This document shows positions 55,383-63,905 of a DNA stretch of 64,000 bases, in pieces; position 1 is the first letter of the stretch, and every line of letters begins with the position of its first letter. The DNA is from Thalassobaculum sp965228445. Lineage in GTDB: Bacteria; Pseudomonadota; Alphaproteobacteria; Thalassobaculales; Thalassobaculaceae. The notes beneath the pieces were generated by a model. The model ran no database searches. It was not told the origin of the DNA and was given only the letters and a program-made list of their open reading frames with translations. The DNA is taken from the NCBI GenBank assembly GCA_965228445.1, contig OZ245813.1, forward strand, positions 1,240,001-1,304,000, written 5' to 3'. A program made the translations under genes and the position numbers.

Positions 55383-56678
55383 ATGAGCGAGACCGTGAAC
55401 GAAAGCGCCCCGCCGGCGCCGAGCTTCGCCGAGGCGCTGAGGGTATGGCTGCGGATCGGCCTGCTGTCCTTCGGCGGCCCGACCGCCCAGATCGCCCTGA
55501 TGCACCGGGAAATCGTGGAGGAGCGCCGCTGGCTCGGCGAGAACCAGTTCCTCAACGCCCTTAACTTCTGCATGCTGCTGCCCGGGCCGGAGGCGATGCA
55601 ACTCGCCACTTATGCCGGCTGGCGGCTGCACGGGACCCTCGGCGGCCTGGCGGCGGGCCTGCTCTTCGTCCTGCCGGGCGCCCTGGTGATCCTGATCCTG
55701 GCCGCCCTCTACGCCACATTCGGCGAGGTGCCGCTGGTCGATGCCCTGTTCCTGGGGGTCAAGGCGGCCGTGGTCGTCATCGTCATCGAGGCGCTGCTGC
55801 GGATCGCCCGCCGCACCCTGACCTCGGCCCTGCATTGGTGGGTCGCCGGCCTGGCCTTCGTGGCAATCTTCTGCCTCGCCCTGCCCTTCCCGCTGATCAT
55901 CCTGGGCGCCGCGATCCTCGGCCTGCTGCGACCGGCCGGGCCGCCGGCGGACGAGCACGTTCCGGCGACCGCTCCGAGCCTGGCCGGCACCGCCGGCACC
56001 GTGGCGCTCTGGTCGGTGCTGTGGTGGGCGCCGGTGCTGACCGTCGCGGTGCTCGACCCGGGCGGACTGCTGCTGCAGATCGGCGTGTTCTTCTCCAAGC
56101 TGGCGGTGGTCACCTTCGGCGGCGCCTACGCGGTGCTCGCCTATATGGCCCAGGACGTCGTGGCGCAGCAGGGATGGCTGACCACGGGTGAGATGATGGA
56201 CGGGCTCGGACTGGCCGAGACCACGCCGGGACCGCTGATCCTGGTGACGGAATTCGTCGGCTTCCTCGCCGCCTGGAAGGTCGGCGGCCTAGCCGGCGGG
56301 GTGGCGGGTGCGGCCATGGCGCTGTGGGTGACCTTCGCGCCATGCTTCCTGTGGATCTTCGCCGGCGCGCCGTATATCGACTGGCTGGCCGGCCGACGAC
56401 GGCTGCGCCAGGCATTGTCCATGGTCACCGCGGCCGTGGTCGGCGTGATCCTGAACCTGTCCCTATGGTTCGCCATGCACGTGTTCTTCGTGCGCGTCGG
56501 TCAGGTCGACCAGGGGTGGCTGCGCTTCTCCTGGCCCGATCCGGCAAGTCTGAACCTGCCCGCCGTCTTCCTCTTCGCCGTCGCCGCCCTGCTCGCGTTC
56601 CGGTTCCATTTCGGGATCGCCAAAGTGCTCGCGGTGGCCGCCCTCGGCGGCATGGCGATCCGGGCGGCCGGATTCTGA
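55383..56678 (+). CDS. chrA: Chromate efflux transporter ChrA (two-domain CHR)
   Basis: 431 residues, about ten to twelve membrane spans in two CHR halves. First half: LRIGLLSFGGPTAQIALMHREIVEERRWL, then NFCMLLPGPEAMQLATYAGWRLHG; second half: FFSKLAVVTFGGAYAVLAYMAQDVV, then GLAETTPGPLILVTEFVGFLAAW. These paired FGGP/LPGP and FGGAY/TPGP motifs define long-chain CHR proteins that expel chromate. GGAGGGGGCGG ahead of the ATG is the ribosome binding site. It lies 114 bases after the cytochrome gene; a link to the oxidase is not obvious. Confidence 0.93.
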   Translation: MSETVNESAPPAPSFAEALRVWLRIGLLSFGGPTAQIALMHREIVEERRWLGENQFLNALNFCMLLPGPEAMQLATYAGWRLHGTLGGLAAGLLFVLPGALVILILAALYATFGEVPLVDALFLGVKAAVVVIVIEALLRIARRTLTSALHWWVAGLAFVAIFCLALPFPLIILGAAILGLLRPAGPPADEHVPATAPSLAGTAGTVALWSVLWWAPVLTVAVLDPGGLLLQIGVFFSKLAVVTFGGAYAVLAYMAQDVVAQQGWLTTGEMMDGLGLAETTPGPLILVTEFVGFLAAWKVGGLAGGVAGAAMALWVTFAPCFLWIFAGAPYIDWLAGRRRLRQALSMVTAAVVGVILNLSLWFAMHVFFVRVGQVDQGWLRFSWPDPASLNLPAVFLFAVAALLAFRFHFGIAKVLAVAALGGMAIRAAGF

Positions 56679-56743
56679 GTATATTGCGACAGACATTGCC
56701 ATCATCTGAGGTGCTTACCTCCTTGGAGGCACGCTACGAGTAG

Positions 56744-56839
56744 CACCGGATCGTCTATCGGCTGGAGCCAGGTGGGGTGTTGATCGTGCATGTCCTGCAC
56801 GAGCGGATGGCCCCGACGCCCCGCCTCCACAACCCGTAA
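56744..56839 (+). pseudogene. ParE/RelE-type toxin C-terminal remnant
   Basis: A 31-codon stretch ends at TAA 56837-56839 and reads ...IVYRLEPGGVLIVHVLH ERM..., very like the last strands of ParE/RelE toxins (typically RIVYRVEPDAVVILRVLHERMDP). An in-frame TAG at 56741-56743 and no start codon or ribosome binding site in front show that the N-terminal two thirds are missing. It abuts the end of map (56843) tail to tail. The assignment rests on resemblance of a short segment, so chance is possible. Confidence 0.45.
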
Positions 56840-56842
56840 CCG

Positions 56843-57607
56843 TCACATGCGCCGCTCGTCCTGACGCAGGGTGAGCACCTCCACGCCGGTCGCCGTTACC
56901 GCCACGGTGTGCTCGAACTGGGCGGAGAGTTTTCCGTCGCAGGTCACCACGGTCCAGCCGTCGGGCTCGGTCGCGGTCTGGCGGGTGCCCTGGTTCACCA
57001 TCGGCTCGACGGTGAAGACCATGCCCTCGCGCAGCCGCACGCCCCGCCCGGGCTGGCCGAAGTTCAGGACCTGCGGCTCCTCGTGCATCGCGCGACCGAT
57101 GCCGTGGCCGCAATACTCGCGCACCACCGAGCAGCCGTTGCGCTTGGCGTGGCGTTCGATGGCGTGGCCGACATCCCCCAGCGTCGCGCCCGGCCGGACC
57201 TGGGCGATGCCCTTCCACATGGTCGCCTGGGCCAGACGGACCAGCCGACGAGTGGCGGGCGCGGCCTCGCCGATGACGTAGGTCTTGCTGGAATCGGCGA
57301 TGAAGCCGTCCTTCTCCAGGGTGATGTCCAGGTTGATGATGTCGCCGTCGGCAATGATCTCCTCCGCGCTGGGCACGCCGTGGCAGACCACATGGTTGCG
57401 CGAGCAGTTCAGCACATACTCGTAGCCGTACTGCCCCTTGCTCGCCGGCCGGGCGTCGAGGTCCTGGGTGATGAAGCGATCGACCAGGTCGTTGACCTGC
57501 AGGGTCGACATGCCCTTGAGGTCGACGGCGTCCAGCATCTCGAACACCGAGGCGAGCAGCCGGCCGGAGACCCGCAGCAGGGCCAGTTCGTCCGGGGTTT
57601 TGACCAT
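56843..57607 (-). CDS. map: Type I methionine aminopeptidase
   Basis: 254 residues from the ATG at 57607 (MVKTPDEL), two bases after the stop of the ParD-like gene, with GGGGGAG as ribosome binding site inside that gene's end. The dinuclear metal site is complete: the two Asp of NLDITLEKDGFIADSSKTY, the His of EYCGHGIGRAMHEEPQVLNF, the Glu of FTVEPMVNQG and the final Glu of FEHTVAVT. Removes initiator Met from nascent proteins. The genome may have another copy, since this one sits in a toxin-antitoxin-like context rather than beside rpsB or secY. Confidence 0.94.
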   Translation of the reverse strand: MVKTPDELALLRVSGRLLASVFEMLDAVDLKGMSTLQVNDLVDRFITQDLDARPASKGQYGYEYVLNCSRNHVVCHGVPSAEEIIADGDIINLDITLEKDGFIADSSKTYVIGEAAPATRRLVRLAQATMWKGIAQVRPGATLGDVGHAIERHAKRNGCSVVREYCGHGIGRAMHEEPQVLNFGQPGRGVRLREGMVFTVEPMVNQGTRQTATEPDGWTVVTCDGKLSAQFEHTVAVTATGVEVLTLRQDERRM

Positions 57608-57608
57608 G

Positions 57609-57821
57609 TCAGGCGCTCCCCCGGTTCGCGGCGACCGGATCAATGCGGGCGGCCTCCAACTCCATCCGGACGATGTCAGTGAAGGAAGCCGTCGGATTGG
57701 CCTCGGCCAGCCTGCCGATCTTCATCCAGAACTCCGCCTGGGCGTTGATCGAGCGACACATCACCGCGCTGGCCCGGCGCACCTCCTCGTGGAGGTCGTC
57801 GCCGATCTTGACGATGCCCAT
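57609..57821 (-). CDS. ParD-like ribbon-helix-helix protein
   Basis: 70 residues. The sequence MGIVKIGDDLHEEVRRASAV followed by SINAQAEFWMKIGRLAEANP is the pattern of the ParD-like family (PF11903 type), small ribbon-helix-helix DNA-binding proteins related to type II antitoxins. The gene lies directly before map, where a toxin gene would normally be, with a two-base gap. A palindromic AT-rich site just upstream (57832-57843) suggests autoregulation of the pair. Confidence 0.82.
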   Translation of the reverse strand: MGIVKIGDDLHEEVRRASAVMCRSINAQAEFWMKIGRLAEANPTASFTDIVRMELEAARIDPVAANRGSA

Positions 57822-57831
57822 GGAGAACCTC

Positions 57832-57843
57832 TTCGTATACGAA
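57832..57843. promoter_or_regulatory. Palindromic operator candidate upstream of ParD-like gene
   Basis: TTCGTATACGAA is a perfect 12-bp palindrome centred 16-17 bases before the start codon. It is followed further upstream by ATATATACGTTTCATATAT, giving repeated CGTATA/TATACG half-sites over roughly 57832-57862. This AT-rich island in a GC-rich genome probably includes the -10 region and a ribbon-helix-helix binding site. Confidence 0.6.
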
Positions 57844-57918
57844 ATATATACGTTTCATATATCACCGCCATCCACCCCGCAACACCGCGGGTCGACCCGA
57901 CGCGGGCAAGGTCGGCTC

Positions 57919-58845
57919 TCAGTCCCGCCGGGTGGCGAAGCGCAGCATGGCCGGGAATGCGGCCGTCGGCAGTGACAGGTGGTTCTCCTCGGCCAGCACC
58001 CGATGCTCGACCGCAACGCCGCGGGGCGCCCGCTCCCGCAGCAGATCGGCAAAGGCCGCAGCATCGGTCAGCATCCGGGCACTGATCTCCGGCCGGTCGG
58101 GCATCTCCCGGCCGCCGACGGCCATGAAGAGCCGGACCGACAGATCGGCAGGCAGCGCGTCGATCCGTGCCTCCGCCTCCCGCAGCCCCCTGCCCTCGTC
58201 CCACCACAGCGACGGGCTGAGCGCCGCGTAGCCCGAGAACGCGTCCGGCCGCCCCAGCAGACAGCGCAGCGCGAACAACCCGCCGAAGCTGTGCCCGCAC
58301 AGAACCTGCCGGGTGGAATCCACCGGGTAGCGGCCGGCGATCGCCGTGCGCAGCGGGCCGGTCAGAAAGTCGAGAAACGCCGTCGCTGCGCCCGGCTGGA
58401 ACCAGGGCGCGCCCTGCATGAACCGGGCGGCCATCCGGCCCGAGCTGTGCGCCGGCAGATAGTCATAGGCCCGGCGCGCGCCGTCATAGGGATCAGCCCC
58501 CGGATACCCGACGGCGACGATCAGCGGCGGATCGATCTCGCTGGAGGCGGCATAGCGACCTTGCATGGCCAGCGCCTCCGCCGCCCCGGCGATCCAGGCA
58601 TTGCCGTCCAGCAGCCACAGGACCGGCCAACCGGCCGCCGGCGGAGGCGACGGAGGCACGGCGACGAAGATCCGATATGCACCGGCGTCTCCGTGGATGG
58701 CGAACTCCCGCACGTCCGGAAGCGTCAGCCCCTCGCCGATCGGCTCCAAAGGACCGCCTGCGGGTCCTTGCGCACCCACCAGACCGCGCCGCCGCCGGAG
58801 GAAGGCGGCCCGGCGGAGCACCAGGTCCAGCGCGCGCAGCAGCAT
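57919..58845 (-). CDS. Siderophore-type alpha/beta-hydrolase (Fes/IroE/BesA-like esterase)
   Basis: 308 residues. Esterase fold with WPVLWLLDGNAWIAGA (oxyanion region), RAYDYLPAH, nucleophile elbow VLCGHSFGGLFALRCLL, Asp/Glu region and the final His in LAEENHLSLPTAAFPAML. The YDYLPA and GHSFGGLF patterns match trilactone and ferric-siderophore hydrolases (COG2819). It would release iron from the imported siderophore in the cytosol; no clear signal peptide is visible, although the Arg-rich first 20 residues could act as one. Lies 16 bases after the TetR gene and near the TonB receptor and FecCD-type importer. Confidence 0.82.
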   Translation of the reverse strand: MLLRALDLVLRRAAFLRRRRGLVGAQGPAGGPLEPIGEGLTLPDVREFAIHGDAGAYRIFVAVPPSPPPAAGWPVLWLLDGNAWIAGAAEALAMQGRYAASSEIDPPLIVAVGYPGADPYDGARRAYDYLPAHSSGRMAARFMQGAPWFQPGAATAFLDFLTGPLRTAIAGRYPVDSTRQVLCGHSFGGLFALRCLLGRPDAFSGYAALSPSLWWDEGRGLREAEARIDALPADLSVRLFMAVGGREMPDRPEISARMLTDAAAFADLLRERAPRGVAVEHRVLAEENHLSLPTAAFPAMLRFATRRD

Positions 58846-58861
58846 GGCGTCCTCGGCCGGG

Positions 58862-59497
58862 TCAGCCTTTCAGGTTCTCGACGTCATAGACGAAGCGCAC
58901 CGTCTTGCGGCCCCAGTCCAGCAGCACGGCGCGTTCCGCCGGATCGGTGGCCTCCGCGGCGGCGTAGAGACAGGAAACCGACACGTGGTGCTGCAGGCGG
59001 GCCAGCGCCCGCGCCTGTTCCGGCGAGACCGTACGGGCGAATTTCTCCTGGGCCGCGATGATCCGGCGGAACGCCTTCACCTCGTGCTCGGCCTCCAATT
59101 CCGCCAGTTCCGGCGAGCTGCCCAGCGCGAACCGCAGCTTCCAAAGGCCGGGCGCATTGATGCTCTGTTCGGACGACAGACAGGCGAAGACCGCGTCGGC
59201 ATAGGCATCCAGGCCCTCGGTGCCGTCGAACCGATCGTCGACCGCGTGGAGCAGAGTCAGCGTCTGCTCGAGCCAGCGGCGGTAGATCTCGAAATAGATC
59301 GATTCCTTCTTCGGGAAGTACTGATAGACGGTGGCGATGTTCACCCCGGCCGTTTTGGCGATCTCGTTGGTGGTGATCCGGTCGGACGGCATCGCTCCCA
59401 GCATGTCGAGAGTGGTGTCGAGGATCTGCTGGACCTTCTTCTTCGAGCGCTGCTGCTTGGCCTGTCGCCTGACGGAGACCGGACGCGATTCTGCCAT
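58862..59497 (-). CDS. TetR-family transcriptional regulator
   Basis: 211 residues from the ATG at 59497, chosen because GAGGGTG lies at the right distance; the ATG at 59509 has its purine run too close. A basic N-terminus (VRRQAKQQRSKKKVQQILD) leads into a TetR DNA-binding domain with TTNEIAKTAGVNIATVYQYFPKKESIYFEIY at about 41-71. The C-terminal ligand domain is not recognisable. Divergent from the TonB receptor, with a 30-bp palindrome between them that is its likely operator. Confidence 0.88.
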   Translation of the reverse strand: MAESRPVSVRRQAKQQRSKKKVQQILDTTLDMLGAMPSDRITTNEIAKTAGVNIATVYQYFPKKESIYFEIYRRWLEQTLTLLHAVDDRFDGTEGLDAYADAVFACLSSEQSINAPGLWKLRFALGSSPELAELEAEHEVKAFRRIIAAQEKFARTVSPEQARALARLQHHVSVSCLYAAAEATDPAERAVLLDWGRKTVRFVYDVENLKG

Positions 59498-59620
59498 TTG
59501 CACCCTCATCTCCCCGAAGCATGGCAATTGGTGATTGTTATCGGCCGCCGAACGCGGCGCCTTGGTCGTTCGAACCCTATCACACCGGGCCCGACCGACG
59601 GAGAGCCGGTGGGGCGCCAC

Positions 59621-59650
59621 ACAAAACGTAAGTCTGAACTTACATTTTGT
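59621..59650. promoter_or_regulatory. 30-bp near-perfect palindrome, likely TetR operator
   Basis: ACAAAA-C-GTAAGT (59621-59633), a CTGA centre, and ACTTAC-A-TTTTGT (59638-59650): the arms match at 12 of 13 positions. It lies 123 bases from the TetR start and 108 from the TonB receptor start, in the only AT-rich stretch of the divergent region. The size and symmetry suit a TetR dimer or pair of dimers. Confidence 0.7.
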
Positions 59651-59758
59651 ATTGCCGTCATATCGACTTCTCGCTATCCAGGCAACATCAACAAAAAGCC
59701 TGCCACCAAACCCATGCCGACTGCCCACTCACTCCTCTAGTTCGGGAAATGAGCACGC

Positions 59759-61885
59759 ATGCTTAAAAACGTCAGTCTGGTAACCGTGGCGACTTTGCTA
59801 GCGACCCAGGGAGCCTTCGCGCAGGACAGCGGCAGCTCCGGGTCGATGAAACTGGATCCCGTCGTCGTCGAGGCCGACACGCCCACTGTCGACGACAATG
59901 TCTTTGGCGCGGGCCGCGCCGCCCGCGACCGCACCTCGGTCGTAGCCACCCAGTCCACCGTCGGCACCAAGACCGGCACCCCGCTGCTCGACACGCCGGC
60001 AAGCGTCTCCGTGGTCACCCAGAAGGAGATGCGGCAGCGCGGCGTGGAGAACCTGGACGAGGCCATGGCCTATACGGCCGGCGTGCTGCCGGACATCTAC
60101 GGCAGCGACAACCGCTACGACCACTTCATGGTGCGCGGCTTCTACCAGACCGGTCTCGGCATGTACCGCGACGGGCTGGCGATGCGGAACCCGGGCTTCA
60201 CCGGCAACCGCATGGAGCCCTATGCGATGGAGCGGATCGAGGTCCTGAAGGGCTCGACCTCCACCCTGTTCGGCCTGAACGCGCCGGGCGGCCTGATCAA
60301 CGGCGTGACCAAGAAGCCGCTGAACGAGGAGTTCGGCGAGATCTACACCACGCTGGGCGAGGATCACTACGAGATCGGCACCGATTTCGGCGCGCCGATC
60401 GGCGAGGACGAGAAGTGGGCGTACCGGATCACCACCAAGGGTCAGAAGAGCGAGGACGGCACGGAATACTCCGACGACGACCGCTTCTACTTCGCTCCGT
60501 CCCTGACCTGGCGCCCGACCGCCGCCACCGAACTGACCCTGCTCAGCGACTTCAGTCGGCGCGAGGGCAACACCTCCCACGGCATCCCGGTCGGCTCGGG
60601 CCTCGACCCGGACACCTATCTGGGCGAGCCGGACTTCGACAACATGGACACCGAAGAGTGGAACCTCGGCTACCAGTTCAGCCACCGCTTTTCCAACGAC
60701 CTGCAGTTCCGCCAGAACGCGCGGTACAGCGACCTCGACCTGACCTATGAATCGGTCTACGGCGCGACGACGGATCCGACCGTCGCCCGCAGCGCCTGGG
60801 CGGTCTACGGCGATACCCAGCGCTTCTCCATCGACAACCAGCTCCAGTACGACACCAGCTTCTCGTGGGTGGACAGCCGGACCCTGGCGGGGGTCGACTA
60901 TTTCTACCAGGACAGCAGCGAGGAGCGGGTCTTCGGCTCGGCCGCCGGGATCGACGTCTACAACCCGGTCTATTGCGGATCGTCCTGCATCACCATGCCG
61001 CCGGGCTACACCTACGAGCAGGAACAGAGCGGCTTCGGTTTCTATCTGCAGGAGGAGGCGACCTTCGCCGACCGCCTGATCGTCACCCTGGGCGGGCGCT
61101 ACGACACCGTCGACACCGACGCCGAATACCCGACCTACGGGCTGGCCTACAGCGACAGCGACGACGCCTTCACCACGCGGGCCGGCGTGACCTACAAGCT
61201 GCGCAAGGACCTGTCGGTCTACGCCAACTATTCGGAATCCTTCGAGCCGGTCTCCAGCGAGACCGCGCTGTCCGGCACGCCGAAGCCGAAGGAAGGCACC
61301 CAGTACGAGATCGGCGTGAAATTCGCGCCGGCGGCCCTGGACAATGCGCTGTTCTCCCTGGCGCTGTTCGACCTGACCCAGACCAACGTGCCCTACTACG
61401 TGAACGCGACCACCCAGGAACAGATCGGCGAAGTGAACGTTCGCGGCGTCGAGTTCGAGGGCAAGATGGAGCTCACCGACCGGCTCGACGGCACGCTCGC
61501 CTATTCCTACTGGGACGCGTCGATCGAAGAGGACGGGGTCAACGGCAACGTGGGCAACCGGCCGCAGCTCGTCCCGAACCACATCGGCTCGGCCTGGCTG
61601 AACTACACGATCCCGGGCGGTCAGACCTTCAACGATGTCTCCATCGGCGGCGGCGTGCGCTATGTCGGCTCGACCTATGCCGACAACGCCAACTCGATCG
61701 AGATCGACTCGCGGACCACTTTCGATGCGGCTATCGGCTACCAGCTCACCGACCAGGCGAGCCTGCAGCTGAACGCCACCAACATCTTCGACGAACGGGA
61801 CATCTCGAGTATCGACACCTATTCGAACACCGCCTATTACGCCGACGGACGCACAGTGAAAGCGACGCTAAGGTACACTTGGTGA
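59759..61885 (+). CDS. TonB-dependent ferric-siderophore receptor
   Basis: 708 residues. Signal peptide with cleavage after GAFA (about residue 21). Plug domain (about 75-190): DTPASVSVVTQKEMRQRGVENLDEAM and DHFMVRGFYQTGLGMYRDGL, then IEVLKGSTSTLFGLNAPGGLINGVTKKP; the 22-strand barrel follows and ends in LRYTW with a terminal aromatic residue as required for outer-membrane insertion. The FhuA/FpvA/FoxA-like plug suggests a hydroxamate or mixed siderophore. One extracellular loop carries a Cys pair (YCGSSC). The stop overlaps the binding-protein start (GTGA). Confidence 0.94.
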   Translation: MLKNVSLVTVATLLATQGAFAQDSGSSGSMKLDPVVVEADTPTVDDNVFGAGRAARDRTSVVATQSTVGTKTGTPLLDTPASVSVVTQKEMRQRGVENLDEAMAYTAGVLPDIYGSDNRYDHFMVRGFYQTGLGMYRDGLAMRNPGFTGNRMEPYAMERIEVLKGSTSTLFGLNAPGGLINGVTKKPLNEEFGEIYTTLGEDHYEIGTDFGAPIGEDEKWAYRITTKGQKSEDGTEYSDDDRFYFAPSLTWRPTAATELTLLSDFSRREGNTSHGIPVGSGLDPDTYLGEPDFDNMDTEEWNLGYQFSHRFSNDLQFRQNARYSDLDLTYESVYGATTDPTVARSAWAVYGDTQRFSIDNQLQYDTSFSWVDSRTLAGVDYFYQDSSEERVFGSAAGIDVYNPVYCGSSCITMPPGYTYEQEQSGFGFYLQEEATFADRLIVTLGGRYDTVDTDAEYPTYGLAYSDSDDAFTTRAGVTYKLRKDLSVYANYSESFEPVSSETALSGTPKPKEGTQYEIGVKFAPAALDNALFSLALFDLTQTNVPYYVNATTQEQIGEVNVRGVEFEGKMELTDRLDGTLAYSYWDASIEEDGVNGNVGNRPQLVPNHIGSAWLNYTIPGGQTFNDVSIGGGVRYVGSTYADNANSIEIDSRTTFDAAIGYQLTDQASLQLNATNIFDERDISSIDTYSNTAYYADGRTVKATLRYTW

Positions 61886-62922
61886 CGAATTCTGCCGATC
61901 GGCGGGCAGTGAAAATCGACGGACGGCGCGCGGTCTTCTCGCGCCGTTCCTTCCTGACCGGCCTGGCGGCCGCGGTGACTGTCTGCGGACAGGCACGGGC
62001 CGCCGACGACCTACAGTTCGAGCATGCCTTCGGGACGACCGTGCTGCCGCGCCCGGCGCAGCGTGTCGTCTCGCTCGGCTACACCACCCACGACCCGCTG
62101 CTGGCGCTGGGCGTGCGCCCGGTCGCGGTGCGCCACTGGTTCGGGGCCTTTCCCTACGGTGTGTGGCCCTGGGCGCAGCGCCAGCTCGGCGACGCGACAC
62201 CGGACGTCCTGATCGGCGAGGTGTCGATGGAACGGGTCGCCTCGCTCGATCCCGACCTCATCGTCGCCATCGGCGCCGGCATCTCCAAGGCGGAGTACGA
62301 CGTGCTCTCGCGCATCGCGCCGGTGCTGGTCCACGAGGCCTCCGACAGCGCCTACGGCACGCCCTGGGACCGCATGACGCTGACCCTCGGCCGGGCGACC
62401 GGCCGCCTGGCCAAGGCAGGGAACCTGGTGGACGGCGTGCGCTCCGCCTTCGCCGACGCCCGGCGCCGCCATCCCGGCTGGGAAGGCCGGTCCGGCGTGG
62501 CCGCCTACCACTGGAGCGGCGAGACCGGTGCCTTCATCGGCGCCGACACCCGGGCCCGCTTCCTGATCGAACTCGGCTTCCGACCGACCGAGGCCGTGGC
62601 CGCCCTGTCCGGCGTGAACGACTTCTACGCGCCCCTCTCGCCGGAGGACCTCTCGCCCCTGGACGGCGATCTGCTGCTCTGGGTCTCCAGCTTCGAGACC
62701 AGTCCCGACCTCGCGGCACTGCCGATGCGGCAGACCCTGGCCGCCTGCCGCGAGGGGCGCGAGGTATTCGCCGGCGGCGTGCTGGCCGCCGCCCTGTCCT
62801 TCGGCAGCGTGCTGTCCCTGCCCTACGCGCTGAACGCGCTGGAGGAGGACATCGCCGCGGCGCTCGACGGCGATCCGTCGACCCCGGTCGCCAGCGCGCG
62901 CAAAGCGGGGCTGGCGCAATGA
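61882..62922 (+). CDS. Tat-exported iron-siderophore ABC binding protein (FhuD-like)
   Basis: 346 residues from GTG at 61882 (another GTG at 61909 is possible). Twin-arginine signal: SRRSFLTGLAAAVTVCG, ending ARAAD. Type III binding fold: RVVSLGYTTHDPLLALGVRPVAV, LDPDLIVAIGAGISKAEYDVLSRIAPVL and WDRMTLTLGRATGRLAKA. Carries the ferric siderophore from the receptor to the FecCD-type permeases. Tat export is common for FhuD-like proteins of alphaproteobacteria. The end overlaps the permease start by four bases. Confidence 0.92.
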   Translation: MTNSADRRAVKIDGRRAVFSRRSFLTGLAAAVTVCGQARAADDLQFEHAFGTTVLPRPAQRVVSLGYTTHDPLLALGVRPVAVRHWFGAFPYGVWPWAQRQLGDATPDVLIGEVSMERVASLDPDLIVAIGAGISKAEYDVLSRIAPVLVHEASDSAYGTPWDRMTLTLGRATGRLAKAGNLVDGVRSAFADARRRHPGWEGRSGVAAYHWSGETGAFIGADTRARFLIELGFRPTEAVAALSGVNDFYAPLSPEDLSPLDGDLLLWVSSFETSPDLAALPMRQTLAACREGREVFAGGVLAAALSFGSVLSLPYALNALEEDIAAALDGDPSTPVASARKAGLAQ

Positions 62923-63905
62923 CCCGCTGGATCCCGCTCGTCGGCCTGCTGATCCTGGCGGTGCTGGTCAGCCTGCTGGTCGGCTACCGGCCGATCGCGC
63001 CCGCGGAGCTTTGGCACGCGCTCATGGCCCCGGACCCGACCGACGCCGCCCATGTCACCATCCGCTCGATCCGCATCCCCAGGACCATCGCCGGCCTGGT
63101 CTGCGGCGGGGCCCTCGGCGCCGCCGGCATGGCGATCCAGGCGCTCACCCGCAACCCGCTGGCCGATCCCGGTATCCTCGGGATCAACGCCGGCGCGGCC
63201 TTCGGCGTCGTCCTCGGCGCGCTGATCCTGGGACAGGTCGATGCCGGCATCCTGTCGGTGCTGGCCTTCCCCGGAGCAGCGCTGGCGGCGACCGCGGTCT
63301 TCGCCCTGGGCGGCGGGCTGCACGGCAATGCCAGCCCGGTCCGCCTGACCCTGGCCGGCGCGGCGCTGAGTGTGCTGCTGCTGTCGCTGGTCACCGCCTC
63401 GGTGCTGATGCGCGGCGAGACCCTCGACGTGGTCCGGTTCTGGATCGTCGGCTCGCTGGCCGAGGCACGGGCGCGTCCGCTGCTGGAGATGTCGCTGGCC
63501 GCCGGTGCCGGTCTGCTCCTCATCCTGGCGCTGTCGCCCAAACTGGAGGCTTTGGCCCTGGGCGACGCCCTGTCCCGCGGCCTCGGCACCCGGCCCGGCC
63601 GGGTCCAGGCCGGCGCGCTGGTCTGCATCTCCCTGCTCACCGGCGCGGCGGTGGCGATCGCCGGGCCGATCGCCTTCCTCGGCCTCATGGTGCCGCCGAT
63701 CGCCCGGCGGCTGGTCGGCGGGTCGCTGCGCCCGGGGCTGATCGCCGCAGCACTGCTCAGTGCCGCGGTCCTGCTGCTTGCCGACAGCGTCGGACGCCTG
63801 CTGCTGGCCCCGGCGGAGATCCGTGCCGGCGTGATGACGGCGCTGCTGGGCGGTCCGATCTTCGTTCTGATCGCGCGCCGCATGCGGCCGGGGGCGATGG
63901 CGTGA
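62919..63905 (+). CDS. FecCD-family iron-siderophore ABC permease
   Basis: 328 residues, about nine to ten membrane spans. IRIPRTIAGLVCGGALGAAGMAIQALTRNPLADPGILGINAGAAFGVV (48-95) is the standard FecCD/BtuC motif, and IAFLGLMVPPIARRLVGG (about 255-270) the second. First of at least two adjacent permease genes, so the transporter is probably a heterodimer. Start from an ATGA overlap with the binding-protein gene; stop overlaps the next start (GTGA). Confidence 0.93.
   Translation: MTRWIPLVGLLILAVLVSLLVGYRPIAPAELWHALMAPDPTDAAHVTIRSIRIPRTIAGLVCGGALGAAGMAIQALTRNPLADPGILGINAGAAFGVVLGALILGQVDAGILSVLAFPGAALAATAVFALGGGLHGNASPVRLTLAGAALSVLLLSLVTASVLMRGETLDVVRFWIVGSLAEARARPLLEMSLAAGAGLLLILALSPKLEALALGDALSRGLGTRPGRVQAGALVCISLLTGAAVAIAGPIAFLGLMVPPIARRLVGGSLRPGLIAAALLSAAVLLLADSVGRLLLAPAEIRAGVMTALLGGPIFVLIARRMRPGAMA

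Noticed and set aside
59515..59560. Fur box upstream of the TonB receptor (GGTGATTGTTATCGG region)
   Set aside because: Only one partial half-site resembles the Fur consensus; symmetry and spacing are poor compared with the 30-bp palindrome nearby.
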